In this document: in pieces, positions 7,794 to 15,062 of the stretch
How positions within the stretch are numbered: the stretch's first letter is position 1
Layout of the letters: each line of letters opens with the position of its first letter
Source: Fibrobacter sp.
GTDB taxonomy: Bacteria > Fibrobacterota > Fibrobacteria > Fibrobacterales > Fibrobacteraceae
DNA length: 32,142 nt
Assembly: GCA_024398935.1 (NCBI GenBank)
Contig: JAKSIH010000035.1
Span: 1-32,142, forward strand
Direction of reading: 5' to 3'
Made by a program: the position numbers and the translations under genes
Notes under the pieces: model-generated
The model's input: only the letters and a program-made list of their open reading frames with translations
What the model was told of the DNA's origin: nothing
Databases searched by the model: none

Positions 7794-7802
7794 CCGTTTC
7801 AT

Positions 7803-7835
7803 ACGACATTCTATTTCTACGAAATTGTATTTTTA
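7803..7835 (+). promoter_or_regulatory. Promoter of the ctp-gyrB operon, predicted leaderless
   Basis: TATTTT (7828-7833, extended TATTTTTA) begins 13 nt before the ATG at 7841. No Shine-Dalgarno can fit. A weak -35-like ACGACA lies at 7803-7808. Transcription would start at or within 1-2 nt of the ATG. Confidence 0.5.
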
Positions 7836-7840
7836 GCAGT

Positions 7841-9655
7841 ATGAAATTCTATACACCGAACTTTCGCAATCTCTTTTTAGCATCCATTTCCGCCCTGGGC
7901 CTTGCAAGCGGTTCCTTTGCCGCAACCGACAAGCAGACTCCTCCAGGAGACTTCTATGAAGAAGTTTCCCGACTGAACAAGGTCTTTTCCGAAGTCAACC
8001 GCAAGTATGTGGAAGACGTAAACCCCACGGAACTGACAGATGCTGCACTCAACGGCATTCGCGACATTCTGGACCCACACACCACGGTGTTCAGCCCCAA
8101 GGACTACGAAAGCTTGAAAGTATCCATGGAAGGTAAGTTCGGCGGCGTAGGCATTACCATTAGCCTTCGCGACAATATCCTGACGGTCATCTCCCCCCTT
8201 TCCGGCACTCCGGCATTCCGCCTGGGCATCCGCGCCGGCGACCGCATTATTAAGATTGACGGCAAGGACACCAAGGGACTTTCCCTGGACGACGCCGTAA
8301 GCAAGCTCCGCGGAAAGATCGGTACCGACGTGACGGTGTCCATCGCCCGCGAAGGCGTTGCCGACCTGATGGACTTTACCATCACCCGCGCAGAAATTAT
8401 CGTTCATGCGGTGCCTTACTACGGCATGGTTTCTAGCGACATCGGCTATATTAAGCTTGCGACCTTCAGCGACAAGACCACAAGCGACGTGGTGAACGCA
8501 ATCAACGCCCTGAAGAAGCAGGGCATGAAGAAGATTATCCTGGACATGCGCTATAACCCCGGTGGTCTCCTGAACCAGGCCATTGACATTAGCGAACTGT
8601 TCCTGAAGCGTGGCAATGTCATCGTAAGTACAAAGGGCCGCACCCAGCAGACCGAAAGCCTCGCCCGCAAGGACGGTGTCGTGAACCCCGATATTCCTAT
8701 GGTAGTCCTGGTGAACCAGGGTTCCGCAAGTGCAGCAGAAATCGTCTCCGGCGCCCTGCAGGACTGGGATCGCGCCCTCATCATCGGTAAGACAAGCTTT
8801 GGTAAGGGTTCTGTGCAGACCATCTTCCCGCTGGATAACCAGGGCAACGCCCTGAAGCTTACCACCGCATTCTACTACCTGCCCTTCGGCCGCTGCATCA
8901 ACAAGCCCGAAAACGGTATCAAGGGCCTGAAATTGCAGGAAGAGGAATACGAAAAGGAAGAGAACGGCGATGCGGATTCTACCGTAGCCAAGGCAGACAC
9001 CGTAGCCCGCGACACCTTCTATACCAACAACGGCCGCATGATGTTCGGCGGTGGCGGTATCACTCCGGACGTGGAAGTGGAACTGGATCCTATGCCCTGG
9101 GTCGTGCAGGTGCAGGAACGCATGGCCATGTACTTCAAGTTTGCCGTAAAGGCCCGCCCCGAACTGGAAAAGCAGGGTGTGAAGGTCGACGCCAACTGGG
9201 AAGTTCCCGACGAGCTGTTCAACCAGTTCAAGGATTTCTGCATGAAGGACACAAACTTCATGAAGATCAAGTCTAACGCCCTGGTAGGGGTGGACCAGCT
9301 GGAAAAGAGCATCATCCGCGAGCAGAACTACATGGGCGACTCCTCCAAGACGGTTACGGATTCCGTACTTGCAAAGCGAATCGCAGAAATGCGCAGCGCA
9401 CTGGAAAGCAACCGCAACACCCAGTTCGACAGCAACAAGGATTACATCAAGGACGGCATCAAGCGCGAACTGCTGACTTCTTTCTTGAACGATTCCGTAA
9501 GCACGGCCTTCTCCCTGAAGCGCGACAAGCAGCTGAACGAGGCCATTCGCTACCTGAGCGACATGAACCTCTTCAAGAAGGCTATGGCTCCCCAGCCCAA
9601 GGCCCCCGCAAGCAAACCGAAGGACGCCAAGACTTCTGGCAAGAAATCCAAGTAG
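7841..9655 (+). CDS. ctpA: C-terminal processing protease (S41 family, CtpA/Prc-like)
   Basis: 604 residues with a signal peptide (about 1-27, ending SFAA), so periplasmic. The N-terminal helical part (DFYEEVSRLNKVFSEVNRKY) and the PDZ domain (about 95-185, 'GGVGITI...GDRIIKIDG') precede the S41 protease core. The catalytic dyad is Ser297 in GSASAAEI and Lys322 in FGKGSVQ; the 25-residue spacing equals that of characterised CTPs. 'LDMRYNPGG' is the conserved strand before the active site. A long C-terminal extension (about 420-604) with a Lys/Pro/Ala-rich end is unlike the shortest CtpA proteins and closer to bacterial Prc-type proteins. It trims C termini of envelope proteins. There is no Shine-Dalgarno at the ATG (see promoter). 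It is the first gene of a run continuing with 15-, 31-, 48- and 2-nt gaps to the polyprenyl synthase gene. Confidence 0.93.
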   Translation: MKFYTPNFRNLFLASISALGLASGSFAATDKQTPPGDFYEEVSRLNKVFSEVNRKYVEDVNPTELTDAALNGIRDILDPHTTVFSPKDYESLKVSMEGKFGGVGITISLRDNILTVISPLSGTPAFRLGIRAGDRIIKIDGKDTKGLSLDDAVSKLRGKIGTDVTVSIAREGVADLMDFTITRAEIIVHAVPYYGMVSSDIGYIKLATFSDKTTSDVVNAINALKKQGMKKIILDMRYNPGGLLNQAIDISELFLKRGNVIVSTKGRTQQTESLARKDGVVNPDIPMVVLVNQGSASAAEIVSGALQDWDRALIIGKTSFGKGSVQTIFPLDNQGNALKLTTAFYYLPFGRCINKPENGIKGLKLQEEEYEKEENGDADSTVAKADTVARDTFYTNNGRMMFGGGGITPDVEVELDPMPWVVQVQERMAMYFKFAVKARPELEKQGVKVDANWEVPDELFNQFKDFCMKDTNFMKIKSNALVGVDQLEKSIIREQNYMGDSSKTVTDSVLAKRIAEMRSALESNRNTQFDSNKDYIKDGIKRELLTSFLNDSVSTAFSLKRDKQLNEAIRYLSDMNLFKKAMAPQPKAPASKPKDAKTSGKKSK

Positions 9656-9670
9656 TTTCAAGGGCTGATC

Positions 9671-10444
9671 ATGAATAAAATCGCCGAAGCCCTAGGACGG
9701 TTTATCCGAAAGTTCCTGAACACGGTGTTCAGTTACCTCTCCTTCGTGTGGGAAATGTTCAAGAACATTCCCGGGGCGTTCAGTAATCTCCATACTACCG
9801 TAGAGCAGATGCAGCATGTCGGGGTCACCAGTATTCCCGTAGTGCTGGCAGCATCCCTTGCCACAGGCGCCATTATGTCCTGGCAGCTGGCTTACCAGTT
9901 CGCCGACATGATTCCCCTGATGTTTGTGGGCATGGCTGTGGGCAAGTCGGTCATGGTGGAACTGTGTCCCATTCTTACGGCGATGGTTCTTGCCGGTCGT
10001 ATCGGCGCCTCTATGTGTTCTGAACTTGGCACCATGGCGGTTACGGAACAGCTGGATGCATACAAAGTATTAGGTTTAAGTCCCTATAAGTTCCTGTTGG
10101 CACCGCGCCTGATTGCTACGGTAATCATGCTCCCTACCCTGACCGTCATCAGCATATTTGTTGGCATCCTCGGCGGTTATGGAGTGGCTGCGATATACAA
10201 GGACGTCTCCTTCTCCGTATTCTTCTACGGAGTGCGTATGTTCTACGAGAACTGGGACCTGGCGGTGGGCCTGATCAAGGCGACCGTTTACGGTTACTTT
10301 ATCGCAAGCTACGCCTGCTTCTTTGGATTTACCACCCACAGCGGTGCAGAAGGCGTCGGCAAGGCCACCAAGGCCACCGTGGTCGCCGGTATGACCAGCA
10401 TCCTCATTGGCGGTTTTGTACTGTCCAAAATTCTGTTGCTCTAG
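9671..10444 (+). CDS. mlaE: MlaE/YrbE-family ABC transporter permease
   Basis: 257 residues, normal for the family. An amphipathic N-terminal helix precedes the membrane core with the MlaE signature 'LCPILTAMVLAGRIGASMCSELGTMAVTEQLDA', including the G-R-I-G-A and E-L-G-T-M motifs. Four or five further hydrophobic segments end at 'SILIGGFVLSKILLL'. The family forms the permease dimer of the Mla system, which moves phospholipids between inner and outer membranes. Here the usual MlaF ATPase and MlaD substrate-binding genes do not follow; the next gene is dciA. The partner subunits must lie elsewhere. It is 15 nt after ctp with a weak AAGGG, so co-transcribed. Confidence 0.92.
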   Translation: MNKIAEALGRFIRKFLNTVFSYLSFVWEMFKNIPGAFSNLHTTVEQMQHVGVTSIPVVLAASLATGAIMSWQLAYQFADMIPLMFVGMAVGKSVMVELCPILTAMVLAGRIGASMCSELGTMAVTEQLDAYKVLGLSPYKFLLAPRLIATVIMLPTLTVISIFVGILGGYGVAAIYKDVSFSVFFYGVRMFYENWDLAVGLIKATVYGYFIASYACFFGFTTHSGAEGVGKATKATVVAGMTSILIGGFVLSKILLL

Positions 10445-10475
10445 TACCCGGGTGACATTTCTGGACGGGGAAATT

Positions 10476-10793
10476 ATGGATTTCAAGAGACGAAAGAAGG
10501 CGGTCTGCGGCAAGGAACCGGCAGATATCGGCGTACTTCTCAAGATGGTTCTGGACCAGAATAAAATCTCCGACGACATGACATTTTCAACCCTTTGCAG
10601 CAAGTTTGGAGAAGTGGTTGGAAACCTGATTTTGCCCCATGTAAAACCGGTCAGTCTGGACAAGAATATTTTGGTGCTGAAATGCGATAATTCCGCCTGG
10701 AGACAGGAATTATTCCTGCAGAAAAAAGCTATTATTGACAAGTGTAATTTACTGTTGGGCAAGCCTGCGGTGCGGGATGTCCGACTGGTGTAG
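10476..10793 (+). CDS. dciA: DciA-like DUF721 protein (replicative helicase operator/loader)
   Basis: 105 residues from the ATG at 10476 (GGGGAAATT upstream). An earlier in-frame start at 10407 would overlap mlaE and lacks a ribosome-binding site. The body 'FSTLCSKFGEVVGNLILPHVKPVSLDKNILVLKCDNSAWRQELFLQKKAIIDKCN' has the DUF721 pattern: 'W..vvG..ia.ht.p..l..g.L.V.v.ss.W.qeL..lk..il..ln'. DciA proteins interact with and help load the DnaB helicase in bacteria without DnaC/DnaI. Its position immediately before gyrB is common for DUF721 genes and supports the call. Confidence 0.85.
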   Translation: MDFKRRKKAVCGKEPADIGVLLKMVLDQNKISDDMTFSTLCSKFGEVVGNLILPHVKPVSLDKNILVLKCDNSAWRQELFLQKKAIIDKCNLLLGKPAVRDVRLV

Positions 10794-10841
10794 CGGGCCG
10801 TTCCAGACGGTCTGCAAAAAGATGAAATAGGTTAAAGGAAG

Positions 10842-12851
10842 ATGGCAGAAAATTTGGAAAACAAGGAACAGGAAAACGGTGCCGCCGTTGAATCCATCGA
10901 AACCGTGAACCAGAATGTGTCTACCGAGGAACTGAAGAAAGCCGAGGACGACTATAGTGGTTCCAACATTACCGTGCTGGAAGGCCTGGAAGCAGTCCGA
11001 GTCCGCCCGGCAATGTACATCGGTTCTACCGATATTCGCGGTTTGCACCACCTGGTATGGGAAGTGGTGGACAACTCCGTAGACGAATCCCTGGCAGGCT
11101 TCTGTAACCATATCGAGATTTCAATCCTTCCGGGCAACGGTATCCGCGTGACCGACAACGGCCGCGGCATTCCTACCGACATCCACCCCAAGGAAAAGGT
11201 GGGCACCCTGGAAGTCGTGATGACCAAGCTCCACGCCGGTGGTAAGTTCGACAGCAACTCCTATAAGGTTTCTGCAGGTCTCCATGGGGTGGGCGTAAGC
11301 TGCGTGAACGCCCTTTCCAACAAGCTTGTCGTTACCGTCCGCCGCAAGGGCAAGGTAGTGACCCAGACCTTCAGCAAGGGCATTCCCTGCGGTCCCCAGC
11401 AGGAAATCGGCACCTGCGCCGAAAATGACACAGGCACTTCCGTTGAATTCTATCCGGACGATACCATCTTTAGCGAAACGGTTTACGTCTACGACACTTT
11501 GGCCACCCGTTTCCGCGAACTGGCATTCCTCATGAGTGGCCTTCGTCTGACCCTCACCGACGAGCGCGACGAGAACAAGCCTTCCGAAACCTTCTGCTAT
11601 CCCGGTGGCGTTTCTGAATTCGTGCGCTATGTGGATGAACACCGTACCCCGCTGTTCAACGCCCCCATTCACCTGGTGCTGCCCGATGGTCAGTACCCGC
11701 TGGAAGTGGCCATGTGGTATAACGATGGCTACCAGGAAAACTTCTTTAGCTTCGTGAACAACGTGAACACCTATGACGGCGGTACTCATGTTACCGGTTT
11801 TAAGACCGCCCTGACCCGCGTGATCAACAAGTTCGCCGCAGATATGCCCAAGGGCAAGAAGGACATCCAGATTACTTCTGACGACATCCGTGAAGGCCTT
11901 ACTGCAGTCATCGCCATCAAGGTTTCTCAGCCCCAGTTCGAAGGTCAGACCAAGCGTAAGCTGGGCAACTCCGAAATCACAAGCTATGTAGCAAGCGCAT
12001 TCGGCGCCAAGCTGGAAGAATACTTCCAGGAAAACCCCAACGCCGTCCGCGTCATCCTGGACAAGGTCTACAATGCGGCCCAGGCCCGTGAAGCGGCACA
12101 CAAGGCTCGTAACCTGGCCCGCCGTAAGAACGTGCTGGAAAGCGGTGGCCTTCCGGGTAAGCTCGCCGACTGCTCTAGCCGCGACCCGAAGGAATGCGAA
12201 ATGTTCATCGTGGAAGGTGACTCTGCAGGTGGTTCCGCAAAGCAGGGCCGCAAGCGCGAATTCCAGGCAATCCTCCCGTTGCGTGGTAAGATCCTGAACG
12301 TGGAAAAGGCAAGTCTCCATCGCGTGCTGGACACTGAAGAAATCCAGAACCTGGTAAATGCCATCGGCTGCGGTCTCGGATCCGAATGCAAGCTGGAAAA
12401 GCTGCGCTACCACAAGATCGTCATCATGACCGATGCCGATGTGGACGGATCTCACATCCAGACTTTGCTCCTGACTTTCTTCTTCCGCTATATGCGTCCC
12501 CTCATCGACGAAGGACATGTATACCTGGCAATGCCTCCTCTGTACAAGCTGAAGGTGGGCCTTAAGGAACAGTATCTTTTCGATGAAGATGCAAAGGACG
12601 AGGCGATGGCAAAGCTTGAAGACAAGAAGAACGTGACAATCACCCGATTCAAAGGTCTGGGTGAAATGTCCCCGGAACAGCTTTTCGAAACCACTATGGA
12701 CCCGGAAAAGCGTTTCCTCAAGCAGTGCTATGTGGAAGACGCTGTGGTCGCCGACCAGATTTTCAGTATGCTCATGGGTGAAGATGTGGAACCTCGCCGT
12801 AAGTTCATTGAAACAAACGCCTACAAGGTTCTTGACGATTTGGATATTTAA
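10842..12851 (+). CDS. gyrB: DNA gyrase subunit B
   Basis: 669 residues with AAAGGAAG before the ATG. An N-terminal acidic extension of about 35 residues precedes the GHKL ATPase domain: 'VRVRPAMYIGSTDIRGLHHLVWEVVDNSVDE', ending in the catalytic Glu and Mg-binding Asn, then 'VTDNGRGIP' and the ATP-lid 'GLHGVGVSCVNALS'. The transducer domain follows, then the TOPRIM domain with EGDSAGG (about 458-464), PLRGKILNVEKA and MTDADVDGSHI (about 528-538). The GyrB C-terminal domain (TRFKGLGEMSPEQL ... ) completes the protein. Length and the RKFIE-N...NLDI-like end fit GyrB rather than ParE. There is no insertion in TOPRIM of the large proteobacterial kind. It is encoded with dciA, linking replication and supercoiling genes. 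Confidence 0.96.
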   Translation: MAENLENKEQENGAAVESIETVNQNVSTEELKKAEDDYSGSNITVLEGLEAVRVRPAMYIGSTDIRGLHHLVWEVVDNSVDESLAGFCNHIEISILPGNGIRVTDNGRGIPTDIHPKEKVGTLEVVMTKLHAGGKFDSNSYKVSAGLHGVGVSCVNALSNKLVVTVRRKGKVVTQTFSKGIPCGPQQEIGTCAENDTGTSVEFYPDDTIFSETVYVYDTLATRFRELAFLMSGLRLTLTDERDENKPSETFCYPGGVSEFVRYVDEHRTPLFNAPIHLVLPDGQYPLEVAMWYNDGYQENFFSFVNNVNTYDGGTHVTGFKTALTRVINKFAADMPKGKKDIQITSDDIREGLTAVIAIKVSQPQFEGQTKRKLGNSEITSYVASAFGAKLEEYFQENPNAVRVILDKVYNAAQAREAAHKARNLARRKNVLESGGLPGKLADCSSRDPKECEMFIVEGDSAGGSAKQGRKREFQAILPLRGKILNVEKASLHRVLDTEEIQNLVNAIGCGLGSECKLEKLRYHKIVIMTDADVDGSHIQTLLLTFFFRYMRPLIDEGHVYLAMPPLYKLKVGLKEQYLFDEDAKDEAMAKLEDKKNVTITRFKGLGEMSPEQLFETTMDPEKRFLKQCYVEDAVVADQIFSMLMGEDVEPRRKFIETNAYKVLDDLDI

Positions 12852-12853
12852 TT

Positions 12854-13864
12854 ATGATTTCTAGCAACGCCAAAGCTGATTTCCAGACTGTCCTTTCCCA
12901 GGCACGCAACCTGGTTGACGACCAGCTAAAGCTTACTGAAGAAGTAATCATGAACGTGGCCCGGAACGCACCTTCGGGCATTAGCGAACGACTGGAGTCT
13001 CTGTTCCAGCGCAAGGGAAAGCGTATCCGCTCCACCCTACTCTGCCTTATTGCCCAGAGCGGGACGGAAAAGCCCGAGAACATCCGTGTCGCACAGGCTT
13101 GCGCGGGAATTGAACTGCTACACCTGGCTAGTCTCGTTCACGACGACATTATCGACGGAACCGATATCCGCCGCGGCCAGAAGACCGCTCACAAGGAGTG
13201 GGGCACTCAAGTGGCCGTTCTTATCGGCGACTATGTGCTTTCCCAGGCCATGCGCTGCGTCATCGAAGAAGAATCCCGGGAAATTCCCATAGAGCTGTCC
13301 AATGCGGCAGACAAGCTGATCGCAGGTGAGATTCTCGAGCTGGACCATTCCGGAGACATGGGCCTGTCCTTTGAGATGTACGACAGGATCATTGACGGAA
13401 AGACCGCGGCCCTCATCGAAACAGCCGCCAAGGTCGGAGGCATCCTTGCCGGCTTTGACAAGGAAACGGCAGCAAACTGTGCAAGGATGGGCGCACACTT
13501 CGGCATCGCATTCCAGATTGTGGACGACCTGCTGGACTATGGCTTTGGCAGCAAGAACCTGGACAAGGCAAAGTTCACGGATCTTTCCAACGGTCTCATT
13601 ACGCTCCCCCTGCTTTACTATTTCGACGGCTGCAATGCCGAAGAAAGGGCAGAAATGGAAGGCTTTATCGCCAAGGCATCCGAGACCGGGATACCGGAAA
13701 AAATTCTAGACCGTCTAAACGCCAAAAACGCTTTCGAAAAGGCAAAAGCCTGCGCTCAGGACCATCTTGAAAAAGCACTGGAAATTGCACAGACTCTGCC
13801 GAACAGCAACTTTACCGAGGAAATCGTGGAGATGATAGCCTCCATGAGCGACCGCGGAAATTAA
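12854..13864 (+). CDS. ispB: Polyprenyl (octaprenyl-type) diphosphate synthase
   Basis: 336 residues starting 2 nt after gyrB stops, hence coupled; no separate Shine-Dalgarno. It is an all-alpha trans-isoprenyl diphosphate synthase. First aspartate-rich motif 'LVHDDIIDGTDIRRG' (DDxxD, about 97-101, followed by the substrate-binding RR-G), 'AVLIGDYVLSQA', 'GKTAALIETAA', and the second motif 'FQIVDDLLDYGFGSKNLDK' (about 224-228). The length and the FARM context fit long-chain synthases that make the side chain of menaquinone, but product length cannot be read safely from the sequence. It condenses isopentenyl diphosphate onto allylic diphosphates and links functionally to ispH at 27.3-28.2 kb. 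Transcription ends in the repeat-borne terminator downstream. Confidence 0.9.
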   Translation: MISSNAKADFQTVLSQARNLVDDQLKLTEEVIMNVARNAPSGISERLESLFQRKGKRIRSTLLCLIAQSGTEKPENIRVAQACAGIELLHLASLVHDDIIDGTDIRRGQKTAHKEWGTQVAVLIGDYVLSQAMRCVIEEESREIPIELSNAADKLIAGEILELDHSGDMGLSFEMYDRIIDGKTAALIETAAKVGGILAGFDKETAANCARMGAHFGIAFQIVDDLLDYGFGSKNLDKAKFTDLSNGLITLPLLYYFDGCNAEERAEMEGFIAKASETGIPEKILDRLNAKNAFEKAKACAQDHLEKALEIAQTLPNSNFTEEIVEMIASMSDRGN

Positions 13865-13874
13865 TAATTTGATT

Positions 13875-13981
13875 GGGGACTCCCCCCCCCCGAGCACCCC
13901 CGAAAAAAGAATACGGCCTGCCAAGAATACTTGGTCGGCCTTTTCTTTTTTGTTTGAAGGACGCTGAAGCGTCTCCTCAAA
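13875..13981 (-). repeat. Modular three-hairpin interspersed repeat, copy A (includes terminator)
   Basis: Read on the minus strand: hairpin TTTGAGGAG - ACGCTTCAGCGT - CCTTCAAA, spacer CAAAAAAGAAAAGG, hairpin GGCCGACCAAG - TATT - CTTGGCAGGCC, then ATTCTTTTTTCGGGGG and a G/C-rich end with a C10 homopolymer (13882-13891). Each block aligns with copy B at 19389-19497. The central hairpin (13914-13939) followed on the plus strand by TTTTCTTTTTT (to 13951) is the terminator for the ctp-to-polyprenyl-synthase run. Read leftwards it has a U-run too and so also serves the gene ending at 14004. Confidence 0.8.
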
Positions 13982-14003
13982 TGTGTAGGATGGATTCCTG
14001 CAA

Positions 14004-14939
14004 CTATTTCTTTCGGGCCCAGATAGCCATAAAGACCAAAACGGACAGGAAGCACATGGCGATAATAATCCAGAAGGCCATGTCGCTACCGCCGCTTGCA
14101 TCCCCATTCATGCCGAAGGGTAACCGAACGTTCATGCCGAACAAGCTGGCGAAGAACGTCGGAAGGCTGATAGAAATGGTCACGATGGTCAAGTTTTTCA
14201 TCAGCGTGTTCACGTTATTGCTAATGACACTTGCTCGGGCATCCATCATGGATGTCAAAATGTTGGCGTAGATGTTTGCCTGCTGGAGGCTCTGGCCGTT
14301 TTCAATCTGGATATCTTCCAGCAATTCACGCTCCGCCTCGGTCCAGTTGAGACTGCGGCCCATCTGAAGTTTACGGAGAATCGTATCGTTACTGTTCAGG
14401 GCGCTAACATAGTAAATCAAGCCCTTGTTCAGGCTGAACATGGAAAGCAGGTACTTATTTTCCATAGCGGTGCGAAGCTTCTGTTCCAGTTCGTCATTGA
14501 TGCGGTTTATAATCTTCAAGTGTTCATTGAAGTGGTAGATGGCATAGCTCAGAACCTTTAGCACAAAGGTGTTCAGGCTATCTATCTTGGAGAAGCGCTT
14601 TTCATCCATGACAGGAATGTCCGAGTCCGTAAGAAGCAGCACCCAGTCCTTAAAGATGAAGATGCCGAAGGATTCCACGCGGAACTGGAAATTATCCGCG
14701 GCAGAATAGTTCTTGGGCTTCTTGAACACGATGGTCGTAAAGTCATCGTCGTATTCAATACGGGAAAGTTCGTCGGAGTCGAATGCAGACGCTATGGTAT
14801 GTTCCGTAATTTCATATTCCTTAACCAGCACACTTCGCTGTTCCTGGTTAAGAGATCCCATCATAACGATGTCTGCTACATCTTCGTTCGGGGCGCTAGC
14901 GAGGCGCCCTGATTCGATTTTATAATACTTCTTGAGCAT
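14004..14939 (-). CDS. corA: CorA-family divalent cation transporter
   Basis: 311 residues from the ATG at 14939, chosen for AAGGGGG upstream; an upstream in-frame ATG would add 12 residues without a ribosome site. The N-terminal soluble alpha/beta domain ('DDDFTTIVFKKPKN', 'FGIFIFKDWVLLLTDSD') is followed by a long stalk helix rich in charged residues. Two C-terminal membrane helices complete it. The first ends in the diagnostic GMN motif (FASLFGMN, about residues 268-270). A second GMN occurs eight residues later (PFGMN) in the periplasmic loop, which is Gly-rich rather than the usual short MPE/acidic loop. CorA proteins form pentameric Mg2+/Co2+ channels in the inner membrane. Related ZntB-like efflux proteins share the fold, so the ion is not certain. 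Confidence 0.88.
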   Translation of the reverse strand: MLKKYYKIESGRLASAPNEDVADIVMMGSLNQEQRSVLVKEYEITEHTIASAFDSDELSRIEYDDDFTTIVFKKPKNYSAADNFQFRVESFGIFIFKDWVLLLTDSDIPVMDEKRFSKIDSLNTFVLKVLSYAIYHFNEHLKIINRINDELEQKLRTAMENKYLLSMFSLNKGLIYYVSALNSNDTILRKLQMGRSLNWTEAERELLEDIQIENGQSLQQANIYANILTSMMDARASVISNNVNTLMKNLTIVTISISLPTFFASLFGMNVRLPFGMNGDASGGSDMAFWIIIAMCFLSVLVFMAIWARKK

Positions 14940-14986
14940 AGCGCCCCCTTGATCGAACGGGGAGAAAGTTAGCAAATTTCATCATC

Positions 14987-15015
14987 AAAAAAGGGCCCGG
15001 AACATGTCCGAGCCC
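14987..15015 (-). terminator. Rho-independent terminator of secDF
   Basis: The minus strand reads GGGCTCGGA - CATGT - TCCGGGCCC followed by TTTTTT. It lies 48 nt after the secDF stop and separates it from the CorA-like gene. Confidence 0.85.
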
Positions 15016-15062
15016 AATTTATTACACTTTTTTTCCAGTTCTTTACAGAACCTAGACTGCGA

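Noticed and set aside
7877..9661. 594-codon open frame antisense to ctp
   Set aside because: Caused by the codon bias of ctp; the opposite strand encodes a complete S41 protease with catalytic residues.
10842..12851. ParE (topoisomerase IV) instead of GyrB
   Set aside because: Sequence motifs, length and the neighbouring dciA gene favour GyrB; no parC gene is adjacent.
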